Shown here: positions 26,715 through 35,255 of the stretch, piece after piece
Layout: every line of letters starts with the position of its first letter
How positions within the stretch are numbered: the first letter of the stretch is position 1
Origin: Luminiphilus sp051201685
GTDB lineage: Bacteria; Pseudomonadota; Gammaproteobacteria; Pseudomonadales; Halieaceae
Assembly (NCBI RefSeq): GCF_051201685.1
Contig: NZ_CP179213.1
Coordinates: 124,001 to 188,000 of the forward strand
DNA: 64,000 nucleotides
Reading direction: 5' to 3'
Notes under the pieces: generated by a model
The model's input: only the letters and a program-made list of their open reading frames with translations
Database searches by the model: none
What the model was told of the DNA's origin: nothing
Translations under genes and position numbers: made by a program

Positions 26715-27635
26715 ATGACTGACAATCTCTACGCATTGACCGCTATCTCGACCAGTAGTCAGGCCGATGCCTTTGCCCTTGTCGATAAAGCCTTACGGGC
26801 ATTATCGGTAACGGCGCTCGACGTCAAAGCATTGGCCGTACCTCGATCACTGGCGGAGCGACGATCAGCCCGGGTTTACTCCTTGCCCGCGGGTGTGGAT
26901 GTGAATTCATTGACACAATCCCTCAGGGCGCTTGAAGTTCAAGCACCAATGGACTGGGCGATACAAACAGTGGCTTCGCGAGTGCGTCGGTATCGCCTCG
27001 CGGTCTTTGATATGGACTCGACGTTGATTCGTTGCGAGGTCATCGATGAGCTTGCAAGGTACGCGGGAGTCGGTGAGCAAGTCGCTGCCATCACTGACCG
27101 TGCCATGCGAGGTGAGCTCGATTTCCAAGCAAGCTTTATTGAGCGGGTGGCGTTGCTCAAGGGCCTGGATGCTGCTGTTGTCGATGGCATCTTGGACGCT
27201 ATGCCTGTTACCGAGGGTGTTGGTGAGTTGATCCTAACTTTGCGCGCCAGAGGCATTTACACCGCTATTTTGTCGGGTGGATTTATACCGTTTGCTCAAT
27301 ATTTACAGCGGCAGTTCGGTTTTGATGAGGTCCATGCTAACGGCCTTGAGATCGATCGAGGAGTGTTGACGGGAAAAGTGCAGCTACCCATTGTTGATGG
27401 TGACTACAAGCGTAAAACGTTAGTGGAAATTGCAAGGCGGCGAGATATTGATCTCGCTGACACTATAGCGGTGGGTGACGGCGCCAATGATTTACCGATG
27501 CTGACGACGGCTGGACTCGGGGTGGCGTACGCAGCTAAACCCGTCATTCAGAAGCAGGTGGATGTGCAGCTGAATCACGCGGGTCTCGATGGCGTTTTAT
27601 ATTATCTGGGCGCTGGAAGCGAACTCGGTGATTAA
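26715..27635 (+). CDS. serB: Phosphoserine phosphatase
   Basis: SerB carries out the last step of serine synthesis. Its 306 residues consist of an N-terminal ACT-like part (about 1-85) and a HAD phosphatase core. The nucleophile is the first Asp of FDMDSTLIRCEVIDE, motif II is the Ser of AILSGGF, and motif III is VGDGANDLPML. The divergent neighbour is the AhpA/YtjB-like gene, a conserved pairing. Confidence 0.97.
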   Translation: MTDNLYALTAISTSSQADAFALVDKALRALSVTALDVKALAVPRSLAERRSARVYSLPAGVDVNSLTQSLRALEVQAPMDWAIQTVASRVRRYRLAVFDMDSTLIRCEVIDELARYAGVGEQVAAITDRAMRGELDFQASFIERVALLKGLDAAVVDGILDAMPVTEGVGELILTLRARGIYTAILSGGFIPFAQYLQRQFGFDEVHANGLEIDRGVLTGKVQLPIVDGDYKRKTLVEIARRRDIDLADTIAVGDGANDLPMLTTAGLGVAYAAKPVIQKQVDVQLNHAGLDGVLYYLGAGSELGD

Positions 27636-27640
27636 GAGCG

Positions 27641-27669
27641 CTGAACTCGGAGCAATGCTGCGGTATGAT
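27641..27669 (+). promoter_or_regulatory. Possible sigma-70 promoter of efp
   Basis: CTGAAC and TATGAT are separated by 17 bases and end about 28 bases before the efp ATG, which has an AAGGAG ribosome site. The -10 is good and the -35 weak. Confidence 0.4.
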
Positions 27670-27697
27670 TCGCGGCGACTGACGTAAGGAGCGCCCT

Positions 27698-28270
27698 ATG
27701 GCCAATTTTTCTACCAACGAATTTAAATCCGGTCTAAAAGTGATGCTCGATGGTGAGCCTTGCTCCATTCTCGAAAACGAGTTTGTGAAACCGGGTAAAG
27801 GCCAGGCATTTAACCGCGTGAAATTGCGTAATTTGCGTTCAGGCCGCGTATGGGACCGCACATTTAAGTCTGGCGACTCTCTTGAGGGCGCCGATGTCCT
27901 TGATGTGGAGCTTGAGTACTCCTACACCGATGGTGAATTCTTTTACTTCATGGATCCGGTCAGCTACGACCAGCATGCTGCCGGTGCTGATGCCGTGGGG
28001 GATACGCAGAAATGGTTGAGAGAGCAGGAAAAGTATGAGGTCACCCTATACAACGGGGCACCGATTACCGTGAGCCCGCCCAACTTTATTGAGCTTGAGA
28101 TTACTGAAACAGACCCGGGCCTGAAAGGCGATACTGCTCAGGGCGGCTCCAAGCCGGCTACCCTGACTACAGGTGCTGTAGTACGCGTTCCTTTGTTTAT
28201 CTCACAGGGTGAGTCTATCCGGATTGATACACGCACCGGAGAATACGTCAGTCGCGCGAGTAAGAGCTGA
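27698..28270 (+). CDS. efp: Translation elongation factor P
   Basis: EF-P rescues ribosomes stalled at consecutive prolines. The 190 residues have the three beta-barrel domains. The loop FVKPGKGQAF puts a Lys at position 34, the residue that EpmA lysylates in E. coli; the Pseudomonas-type rhamnosylated EF-P has Arg there. The gene for the modifying enzyme EpmA follows nine bases later. This fixes the modification route as beta-lysylation rather than rhamnosylation. Confidence 0.97.
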   Translation: MANFSTNEFKSGLKVMLDGEPCSILENEFVKPGKGQAFNRVKLRNLRSGRVWDRTFKSGDSLEGADVLDVELEYSYTDGEFFYFMDPVSYDQHAAGADAVGDTQKWLREQEKYEVTLYNGAPITVSPPNFIELEITETDPGLKGDTAQGGSKPATLTTGAVVRVPLFISQGESIRIDTRTGEYVSRASKS

Positions 28271-28279
28271 ACGGCAGCA

Positions 28280-29230
28280 GTGACAATCTGGCGCCCGGGA
28301 GCTGATCATGCCGTCCAGCGGCAGCGAGCGGCTTTGCTGGCGGATCTCAGAAATTACTTTGCCCAGCACCACATCATGGAGGTGGAGACACCACTGTTGT
28401 GTCGTGCGGGAGTGTCAGACCCTGCCTTAGAAAATTTTGAAGTTCCCTGCGGCACAGAAACGCGGTTTTTACAGACCTCTCCGGAATACGCCATGAAACG
28501 CCTGTTAGCGGCGGGCAGTGGCGATATTTTTCAGATTTGTAAGGCCTTTCGGCTGGAGGAGCAGGGAGCTCGTCATAACCCCGAGTACACGTTGCTGGAA
28601 TGGTACCGACTGGGTATCGACCACTATCAACTGGCGCGTGAGGTTGGGGAGCTCGTTGCGGCTGTGCTGGAACGCCCGGGGTGGCAGGTTTGGTCATGGT
28701 CAGCGCTGTTTCAGGAGGTGCTGGGCACCGGTGCTCACAGTGCTCCTAGAGAGGAACTCGAGCAATTGGCCTCACGCCGGTTGGGGGAAATTCCATCGCA
28801 GCTTGAGCGAGATGATTTGTTCGATTTGTTGATGAGCCATTGCGTGGAGCCTGAAATAGCAGGCTGGGGCATTGTTTTAGTCGTTGATTATCCTGAATCT
28901 CAGGCCGCCTTGGCACGACAGATTATAGATGTGATGGGAGAGCCCTGTGGGGCTCGTTTTGAATGCTATGTGGATGGTATCGAGTTGGCCAATGGCTATT
29001 GGGAGTGCGGTGATGCCGCCGATCTCAGAGCGCGGTTTGCCGCAGATAACAGCTTGCGCCAAACGCGTGGCCAAAGGAGTCGCAGTCCTGACGAGCAGTT
29101 GCTTGAGGCTCTATCGGCGGGCCTGCCCTCTTGTGCAGGTGTCGCTTTGGGCGTCGATCGATTACTGGCATTAAAGACGGGAGCGCAAGATTTAGATGCC
29201 GTCTTGAGCTTTGCGTGGTCACGCAGTTAA
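28280..29230 (+). CDS. epmA: EF-P beta-lysine ligase EpmA
   Basis: EpmA (also called PoxA/GenX/YjeA) is a class II lysyl-tRNA-synthetase-like enzyme that attaches beta-lysine to Lys34 of EF-P. It has 316 residues from a GTG start and lacks the anticodon-binding domain. Class II motifs are VETPLLCRAGVSDP (motif 1), FRLEEQGARHNPEYTLLEWY (motif 2) and GVALGVDRLLAL (motif 3). Placement directly after efp supports the assignment. The 2,3-aminomutase EpmB, which makes the beta-lysine donor, is not in this window. Confidence 0.96.
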   Translation: MTIWRPGADHAVQRQRAALLADLRNYFAQHHIMEVETPLLCRAGVSDPALENFEVPCGTETRFLQTSPEYAMKRLLAAGSGDIFQICKAFRLEEQGARHNPEYTLLEWYRLGIDHYQLAREVGELVAAVLERPGWQVWSWSALFQEVLGTGAHSAPREELEQLASRRLGEIPSQLERDDLFDLLMSHCVEPEIAGWGIVLVVDYPESQAALARQIIDVMGEPCGARFECYVDGIELANGYWECGDAADLRARFAADNSLRQTRGQRSRSPDEQLLEALSAGLPSCAGVALGVDRLLALKTGAQDLDAVLSFAWSRS

Positions 29231-29235
29231 GGGCT

Positions 29236-29679
29236 TTAAAGGCTAAGCACCACAGGCCCGTATCGATCTACGAACTCCTGAGGCGGGCGACGGGGTTTGC
29301 CCGTGGAGATTTCAATACAGACGAACTGATGTTTGGCGCGCAACACAGTTTTTCCGTTATTGACATCAATGATTTGAAACTGGCGTTCCATAGTCAACTT
29401 TCGGTCCCATCGGGTTATCCAAGTGCCGACTTGAAGTTCATCGCTTTCATGGGTCGCGCGAAGATACTGGTATTCCGCCTGCGTGAGTGCCATTGCGCGA
29501 TTCAGCGCTCGATACTGATTTTCGCCGAGTCCAAGGTCGCGAGTGTGAGACCAAGCGGCTTGCTCGCACCAATACACGTACACGCCGTTATTGGTGTGGG
29601 ATAGCGCATCGATATCCTCGGAGCTGACTGTCACAGGGTAAACGTGTGGGGCGGGGTAGTCCCAATCGAGCACGGTCAT
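29236..29679 (-). CDS. Hotdog-fold acyl-CoA thioesterase (4HBT/FadM-like)
   Basis: This 147-residue single-domain protein has the hotdog fold of the 4-hydroxybenzoyl-CoA thioesterase group. The typical early segment is DIDALSHTNNGVYVYWCEQAAW, with the Asp and His/Asn region near residues 23-31. A later strand pattern reads GTWITRWDRKLTMERQFQI. It would hydrolyse acyl-CoA esters, but the chain preference cannot be read. It overlaps nhaC by four bases and is the last gene of the run that starts at the FAD oxidoreductase. It converges with epmA, five bases apart. Confidence 0.85.
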   Translation of the reverse strand: MTVLDWDYPAPHVYPVTVSSEDIDALSHTNNGVYVYWCEQAAWSHTRDLGLGENQYRALNRAMALTQAEYQYLRATHESDELQVGTWITRWDRKLTMERQFQIIDVNNGKTVLRAKHQFVCIEISTGKPRRPPQEFVDRYGPVVLSL

Positions 29680-31100
29680 GCTGGCGCTGCCTTATCGGCA
29701 GGCTTTTGCGCAATCATCAGGTAGCCAAGAGCAATGGCAATCAGCGGGCATACATAATTAAAGACAGCGAAGGGCAAATATTCTAGGGTCAAAACGCCAA
29801 GGGTGGCACTCATGTAGGCGCCGCAGGTATTCCAGGGGATGAGCACCGATGTCAATGTGGCAGAGTCTTCGAGGGACCGAGACAGGTTGAGTCGACTCAG
29901 GCCACGCTGGTCATAGGCTACCGTAAACATGCGTCCGGGTAAGGCAATAGCTAAAAATTGATCGGCTGCGAGGACGTTGGTGACAACACCTCCGGTCACT
30001 GTGGCCAGTACTAAGTCTCCCGTATTGCGCACCCTTTTAAGTGCTGCCTCTAATAAGTGCGCCAAAATACCTGTTCGCTCAAGAACACCGCCAAAAGAGA
30101 GGGCAGTGACGATGAGCCAAACCGTGTTGAGCATGCTCGCCATACCCCCTTTGCTCAGCAGCTCATTGAGCGATGGATCCGTGCTGCTGCCGGTATAGCC
30201 GGCGAACAATACAGTCCATAACCCCCTCAAAATAGGTGCAGGTCCATTGCTGTCGAGGCTTTCACCAAAACGGCGAACGGCTTCAGGCTGAACCAGTAAC
30301 GCAAAAACAATGCCGATGGCGGTGGACAGCAATATCGCGGGGTAGGCCGGCACTCGTAAAAAAATAAGCACTAGCATGCCTAAGAGGGGTAAAAGGCTGT
30401 ACCAAGCCACATCGAATTCAGCTGCAAGAGCGGTTCGAAGTTGAGCGATATCCTCGGGTGGGCGAGTGGCCTGCTCGCTGTTCATCAGTAGAAAAAAGGC
30501 AAGGGCCACGGCAAATGCGGGTACCGTGGTCCAAAGCATATGGCGAATGTGTTGAAACAAATCGACACCGGCACAGGCTGCTGCCAGGTTTGTCGTGTCT
30601 GACAGCGGTGACAGTTTATCGCCGAAATAGGCGCCAGAGATGATCGCCCCTGCGGTCATCGCGCTCGAGAGGCCAAAGCTCTCAGCGATACCAATAAGGC
30701 CAATGCCTAGGGTTCCAGCCACTGTCCAAGAGCTGCCGATACTTATCGACGCTAGCGCACAGATGACGGCAGATGCGGCATAAAAGATCGCGGGATCGAG
30801 CAGTGCGACGCCGTGATAAATCATGGCCGGTACCGTACCCGCTAGGATCCAACTACCGATGAGAGCACCCACAGCAAGTAAAATAAGGATGGGCCCGAGA
30901 CCCACCTGGATGCCGTCAGTTAGCGCTTTTTGAATATCTGGCCAGTGAAGGCCACGGCGCAGCCCTACGAGAGCTGCAATACCCGTGGCAATAACAAGAA
31001 CGATTTGATTGGGCCCGTAGGATGCATCTGAACCAAAGAGTTGTACTGCGCCTGCCAGCATACCCACCAGCAGTAAAATGGGCACAAGGGAAAGTAGCAT
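29676..31100 (-). CDS. nhaC: NhaC-family Na+/H+ antiporter
   Basis: This is a polytopic inner-membrane antiporter of the NhaC type, with about eleven or twelve hydrophobic segments in 474 residues. The family signature SGAYFGDKLSPLSDTTNLAA lies near residues 155-175. Other supports are SIGSSWTVAGTLGIGLIGI and the conserved VLIPWNTCGAYMSATLGV. It would exchange sodium (or another small cation or metabolite) for protons. It starts three bases after cfa and overlaps the thioesterase by four, so it is probably in the same transcript as the lipid genes. Confidence 0.93.
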   Translation of the reverse strand: MLLSLVPILLLVGMLAGAVQLFGSDASYGPNQIVLVIATGIAALVGLRRGLHWPDIQKALTDGIQVGLGPILILLAVGALIGSWILAGTVPAMIYHGVALLDPAIFYAASAVICALASISIGSSWTVAGTLGIGLIGIAESFGLSSAMTAGAIISGAYFGDKLSPLSDTTNLAAACAGVDLFQHIRHMLWTTVPAFAVALAFFLLMNSEQATRPPEDIAQLRTALAAEFDVAWYSLLPLLGMLVLIFLRVPAYPAILLSTAIGIVFALLVQPEAVRRFGESLDSNGPAPILRGLWTVLFAGYTGSSTDPSLNELLSKGGMASMLNTVWLIVTALSFGGVLERTGILAHLLEAALKRVRNTGDLVLATVTGGVVTNVLAADQFLAIALPGRMFTVAYDQRGLSRLNLSRSLEDSATLTSVLIPWNTCGAYMSATLGVLTLEYLPFAVFNYVCPLIAIALGYLMIAQKPADKAAPA

Positions 31101-31103
31101 GGC

Positions 31104-32360
31104 CTATTCCGGACGGTAGCCGGGTTTTGCCATGGTGATTTGAAAGGTGCCGATGATTCTCTCGCGGAACCCGCCCTCACAGTAGCTGAGATAGAACCGC
31201 CACATACGAATAAACCGGTCATCAAAGCCCATTTCTTTCACCTTTTCAGTTTGCTCCAAAAAGCTATGGTGCCATGCTTCGAGGGTGCGTGCGTAGTCTA
31301 GGGTGATGTCGCGTAGCTGGGTGATTTGCAAGTCAGTGTGGTTGGCTAAGTTTTCGCTAATAACTCTTAACGACGGCAAGCAGCCTCCGGGAAAAATATA
31401 ACGCTTGATGTAGTCAACGGACTGTCTGGCAAAGTCATAGCGCTGATCGGGAATGGTAATGGCCTGAATGACCGCTTTGCCGGTTGGCTTTAACAGCTTA
31501 CTAACGCAGCGGAAATAGCTCTCGTAGAATTCATGTCCCACCGCTTCGATCATTTCAATGGACACGAGTTTATCGAAGGTGCCCTCGAGCTGACGGTAGT
31601 CTTGGCAAAGCACGGTAATTTGATTTTCCAGACCCCTAGCTTTCACGGCTTGCAGGGTGTGTTCATATTGCTCTTGAGATATTGTCGTTGTGGTGACATT
31701 ACAGCCATAGTGCTGGGCCGCATGCATGGCCATGCCACCCCACCCGGTGCCTATCTCGATCAACTCATCATCGGGTTTTAACTCCAATGACTGGCAAATC
31801 AGGTCGAGTTTGTGCACCGCGGCTTCATCGAGAGTTGCCGATGCATTGGGGTAAGCCGCGGACGAATACATCATGGTGGGATCTAGGAATAGTTCAAAAA
31901 AATCATTACCCAGATCGTAATGTGCGGCAATATTTTCTTTCGACCCTGTTTCCGTGTTTCGTTTGCCAAAATGGGCAAGCTTTAACCCTAATTGCATAAT
32001 CCAGCTTTGCTTATCTTTCATTGCCATCATTGTTTCCATGTTGGCACTGAACAAGCGTGTCACTTCAGTCAGGTCTCGGCTACTCCACTCGCCATCAATG
32101 TAGGCCTCACCGGAGGCTATTGTCCCCCCCGTAAGAATGCGCCAATAAGTTCTGTTGTCATGAATATCAACGTGCGCATGGGGTGCCTCGGGGCGGTCAT
32201 CATTGCCGAGGGCAAATACCTCATCGCCGTCGTGCAGAGTCAGCGTGCCGACGCGAATATTTCGAAACAGGCGCAGCAGCAGCTCTCTGGCTAATTGGGG
32301 TTTAGCAGCTCGGCTGAGAGTGGGCAGCTTTACAATGTTTCGCACACTGGATTCAGACAT
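31104..32360 (-). CDS. cfa: Cyclopropane-fatty-acyl-phospholipid synthase-like methyltransferase
   Basis: This is a SAM-dependent methyltransferase that modifies double bonds of membrane phospholipid acyl chains. The 418 residues hold an N-terminal lipid-binding part (about 1-120) and the methyltransferase core. The SAM loop is LIEIGTGWGGMAMHAAQHYG, and the following motifs are VSIEMIEAVGHE and YIFPGGCLPS. Several paralogous types exist, making cyclopropane, methyl-branched or furan precursors, and sequence alone does not tell them apart here. It belongs to the run divergent from rpoE-chrR, a context described for singlet-oxygen responses. Confidence 0.93.
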   Translation of the reverse strand: MSESSVRNIVKLPTLSRAAKPQLARELLLRLFRNIRVGTLTLHDGDEVFALGNDDRPEAPHAHVDIHDNRTYWRILTGGTIASGEAYIDGEWSSRDLTEVTRLFSANMETMMAMKDKQSWIMQLGLKLAHFGKRNTETGSKENIAAHYDLGNDFFELFLDPTMMYSSAAYPNASATLDEAAVHKLDLICQSLELKPDDELIEIGTGWGGMAMHAAQHYGCNVTTTTISQEQYEHTLQAVKARGLENQITVLCQDYRQLEGTFDKLVSIEMIEAVGHEFYESYFRCVSKLLKPTGKAVIQAITIPDQRYDFARQSVDYIKRYIFPGGCLPSLRVISENLANHTDLQITQLRDITLDYARTLEAWHHSFLEQTEKVKEMGFDDRFIRMWRFYLSYCEGGFRERIIGTFQITMAKPGYRPE

Positions 32361-32401
32361 TGGGTGTTACCTCGATGGTTCTCTTCAGCAAAATTACGGG
32401 G

Positions 32402-33145
32402 TTATCCCCGGTTCGGATGAGGGTGAAACGGCACCCCTTTTACCCAAAGTTTCAGTGCTTGCCAATAAATAGCGGCAATGACCTTAAGTGTCATAAATGG
32501 CAGCCCCCAAAGCGCCCAGTTCAGATGGGTCGCCGTGAATGGACGGGCTTCTAAAGAAAGCGTGGCATCAAAAACCTTTTCAGTCCCCTCTAACGCACTT
32601 AGCTTGATGGCCAGCTGATCACCCGGGGCGCTGCTTGACCAGCGGTACTTCATGTTCATAGGGTTGAAAGGAGAGACATGCAAGGTCTTTTGAAACTCGG
32701 TGTGTACTTTACCCTGAGAGTGCTCCACGGGAATGACGTAGCTTTGACGTTCATCCCAAGGGGTATTGGTCACCTCGGCAACGATATACCGCAGTGTTTG
32801 GCCGTCGGGGGCGTAGCAGAAATAGCACGCGATAGGGTTAGCCTGAATACCGAAGTAGCGCCAGTTCGCCAGCAAAAAAATGGGGCCTAGGTTCTGAGGA
32901 CCACACTCAAGAGTGATGCAGTTTGTTACGGCCTCAATGAGGGGGGTTTGAGCGTCACCCAGGAAGTCCTCCCGTCGAAACGCAGCGGGCGCCCAGCGTC
33001 TCGCTGACCAAAAAGGTATGTTGTCTGTCAACGCGGGTAACGCATCTAGCTGTATTAGAGGCATAAATACTTTGTATGAAAAACGGTGTTGCTTGGGGCT
33101 GTGGCGGCAGTGAAACAACGTGCCACGATATAGCTTGGAGATCAT
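32402..33145 (-). CDS. DUF1365 family protein
   Basis: This is a 247-residue member of DUF1365 (COG3496), whose function is not established. It opens KLYRGTLFHCRHSPKQHRFSY. It has the family motifs YCYAPDG, NTPWDERQSYVIPV, and FQKTLHVSPFNPMNMKYRWS. A C-terminal hydrophobic stretch (about 215-235) may touch the membrane. Its start overlaps the end of the FAD oxidoreductase by four bases, and cfa follows after 41. These three genes occur together in many bacteria, which suggests a joint role in lipid modification. Confidence 0.93.
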   Translation of the reverse strand: MISKLYRGTLFHCRHSPKQHRFSYKVFMPLIQLDALPALTDNIPFWSARRWAPAAFRREDFLGDAQTPLIEAVTNCITLECGPQNLGPIFLLANWRYFGIQANPIACYFCYAPDGQTLRYIVAEVTNTPWDERQSYVIPVEHSQGKVHTEFQKTLHVSPFNPMNMKYRWSSSAPGDQLAIKLSALEGTEKVFDATLSLEARPFTATHLNWALWGLPFMTLKVIAAIYWQALKLWVKGVPFHPHPNRG

Positions 33146-34422
33146 GCGGCCATTGAATCCGTCTCAGCCAAGGCCTCGGCGACCCTGAGACCACTGACTA
33201 GACCGTCTTCATGAAAGCCATTTCGCCAGTAAGCGCCGCAGAACCAAGTATTGTTAACGCCATTGATCTCCTCCCAGCGCCCTTGCGCCTCCACGCCAGC
33301 CACGGTGAATTGGGGATGGGCATAGTTAAACCGACCGAGAATTCGGGCTGGGTTGATGGAATCTGTGTCGTTTAGGGTTACGCAGAATGTCTCCGGCGCT
33401 TCGATTCCCTGCAAAATGTTCATATTGTAAGTCACCACCGCCCTGTCATTACCTGGCCGCATGCGATAGTTCCAACTTGACCACGTTTTACGATTTCTGG
33501 GGAGAACCCGATCGTCAGTATGCAGAACAACATCGTTATCACGGTAGGGTATGGCTCCAAGAATCGCCTGCTCTTTGGCCGATGGGTCGGCCAGCATGGC
33601 GAGAGCTTGATCCGAGTGGGTGGCAATTACAACCTGATCAAACTGGCGCCTTAAACCGTTTTTAAACTGCAGCTGTACGCCTCTTCCCGGAATTCGTTCA
33701 ACGCGTTGAACGGGATGATTGAGGAAGATCCGGTCTTCAAAGCCGAAGGTAAGTGGTGGAATGTACTCGCGGCTGCCGCCTTCTATCACTCGCCACTGGG
33801 GTCGGTTAGCAACCTGAAGAAGGCCATGATTTCGAAAAAATCGGATAAAAAACTCGACTGGAAAATCTCGGGCGTCTGAGAAATCAGCGGACCAGATGGC
33901 GGAGGTCATCGCCAGCAAGTAGTCTTTACAAAAAGCCTCGCTGTAGCGCCGCCTCTCGAGATAGCAACCTAGGGACTCGCCTGTAGCTAGTAGCCCGGCA
34001 TCTAAATCGGCGACTGATTCCTTATTAAACCTCAAGATATCTCTCACCATGGAGAGGAATTTGGGAGAGACCAAGTTACGCCGCTGCGCAAACAGGGTGT
34101 TTAGGTTGTTGCCGGCGTATTCAAGCCCGGTTGTATCATCCGAGACTGAAAAGCCCATGGCCGTGGCGCGAGTGGCAACTCCCAAGCTTTCAAGAAGTTC
34201 GATGAAATTGGGGTAGGTGTGATCGTTGTAGACGATAAAACCGGTGTCTATGGCGTAGCGTCTTGCGCCCAGCTTCACATCGTAAGTGGCGGTGTGGCCC
34301 CCAATGCGATCGGACGCCTCAAAAACAGCGACATTATGCCTAAGAGCCGCCAGCCGGTGCGCGCAGCCCAAGCCGGAAATGCCTGACCCGATTATTGCAA
34401 CCTTCACCAGCGTGTCACCCAC
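33142..34422 (-). CDS. NAD/FAD-binding amine-oxidase-like oxidoreductase (COG2907 type)
   Basis: This is a flavin oxidoreductase of the amine-oxidase/desaturase superfamily. The Rossmann motif VAIIGSGISGLGCAHRLAAL lies at the N-terminus, with ATYDVKLGARRYAIDTGFIVYND next. The C-terminal FAD motif is WFCGAYWRNGFHEDGLVSG. The listed start is the GTG at 34422; the GTG at 34407, which gives the more usual MKVAIIGSG opening and has a GGTGA-like ribosome site, is at least as likely. It is the first gene of the run facing away from rpoE-chrR. The reaction is unknown; a role in desaturating or oxidising modified fatty acids is inferred from its partners. Confidence 0.92.
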   Translation of the reverse strand: MGDTLVKVAIIGSGISGLGCAHRLAALRHNVAVFEASDRIGGHTATYDVKLGARRYAIDTGFIVYNDHTYPNFIELLESLGVATRATAMGFSVSDDTTGLEYAGNNLNTLFAQRRNLVSPKFLSMVRDILRFNKESVADLDAGLLATGESLGCYLERRRYSEAFCKDYLLAMTSAIWSADFSDARDFPVEFFIRFFRNHGLLQVANRPQWRVIEGGSREYIPPLTFGFEDRIFLNHPVQRVERIPGRGVQLQFKNGLRRQFDQVVIATHSDQALAMLADPSAKEQAILGAIPYRDNDVVLHTDDRVLPRNRKTWSSWNYRMRPGNDRAVVTYNMNILQGIEAPETFCVTLNDTDSINPARILGRFNYAHPQFTVAGVEAQGRWEEINGVNNTWFCGAYWRNGFHEDGLVSGLRVAEALAETDSMAA

Positions 34423-34444
34423 AGTCTTAAGAATATTCGTGTAG

Positions 34445-34474
34445 AGATTACGTCTTTGGTAGGGGCGCGGATCA
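34445..34474 (-). promoter_or_regulatory. Putative RpoE/ChrR-type ECF promoter of the FAD-DUF1365-cfa run
   Basis: On the minus strand TGATCC-N18-TAATCT resembles the described Rhodobacter sphaeroides sigma-E pattern (TGATCC, about 18 bases, TAAGA-like). Transcription would start about 15-30 bases before the first gene. Placement directly beside the sigma gene supports it. Confidence 0.6.
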
Positions 34475-34480
34475 GCGTGG

Positions 34481-34508
34481 TTGTGATGGTTGCAGCTTCG
34501 TGTATGCT
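34481..34508 (+). promoter_or_regulatory. Possible sigma-70 promoter of rpoE-chrR
   Basis: TTGTGA and TATGCT are separated by 16 bases and end 34 bases before the chosen rpoE start. The match is moderate. Confidence 0.35.
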
Positions 34509-34542
34509 GGCCGGTAGAATTTCACAGGTTTTACGGTGCGGC

Positions 34543-35166
34543 ATGGTCGAAAACAAAAATGATGGCGAGACAGAAACGGGTCGCAGTTCCAATAAGTGGG
34601 CTGTGCCGACTGGACGGCGTACCGATGAGTGGAGCGAATGCCTAGTATTGATTGGTAAGAGCAGTGATAGAGCGTCTTTCACTCGGTTTTTCCGGCACTT
34701 CGCACCACTGATCAAAGCGTTTGCGCTAGCCGGATCGAGCCTATCCGCTGCACATGCCGACGAGCTTGTTCAAGAAGTTATGCTCAAGGTTTGGCAAAAG
34801 GCGAGCGGTTTCAACCCAGAAAAAGCGGCTGCCAGCACTTGGATTTATACAATTGCCAGGAATTGCCGTACCGACATGTTTCGCCGGCTGCAAAAGTTTG
34901 ACACGCCTCTGGCTGCAGACGACCTCAACATCGAACTCGAGGGAGAAGAGCCCTTTACGGTACTTCATACCCGACGCGGCTCAGATCGCATCAAAGATTT
35001 AATGGGACAGTTGCCCCCAGATCAGGCGCAAATTTTGGCCAAGGTGTACATGGAGGGTAAATCGCACTCCGAGGCGGCAGCCGAGCTCGATTTGCCGCTG
35101 GGCACAGTGAAGTCCCGGGTAAGGCTTGCCATACAAAAACTTCAGGTACAAATGGACAGGCAGTAA
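34543..35166 (+). CDS. rpoE: ECF sigma factor, RpoE of the ChrR-controlled group
   Basis: This is an extracytoplasmic-function sigma factor, held inactive by ChrR and released by singlet oxygen in studied relatives. The ATG at 34543 is chosen, giving 207 residues; the frame is open further upstream but that part is hydrophobic and atypical. Region 2 is seen in DELVQEVMLKVWQKASGF and STWIYTIARNCRTDMFRR. Region 4 is KSHSEAAAELDLPLGTVKSR, a helix-turn-helix. chrR follows after 89 bases. The likely target within the window is the divergent FAD-DUF1365-cfa run. Confidence 0.9.
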   Translation: MVENKNDGETETGRSSNKWAVPTGRRTDEWSECLVLIGKSSDRASFTRFFRHFAPLIKAFALAGSSLSAAHADELVQEVMLKVWQKASGFNPEKAAASTWIYTIARNCRTDMFRRLQKFDTPLAADDLNIELEGEEPFTVLHTRRGSDRIKDLMGQLPPDQAQILAKVYMEGKSHSEAAAELDLPLGTVKSRVRLAIQKLQVQMDRQ

Positions 35167-35255
35167 ACCGATTGTGCAGCTGGGGCGTAACTCCCTGAAA
35201 CAATCAGTAGGTATCCCGCGCTCACCAAAGTCGGGGTACTAAGGGCAGCACAGTT

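Noticed and set aside
29131..29604. 157-codon plus-strand frame after epmA
   Set aside because: It is antisense to the thioesterase, whose overlap with nhaC and hotdog motifs show it is the real gene.
34484..34513. TGATGG as a self-regulating ECF promoter for rpoE
   Set aside because: No TAAGA-like -10 lies 16-19 bases downstream; a sigma-70-like pair fits better.
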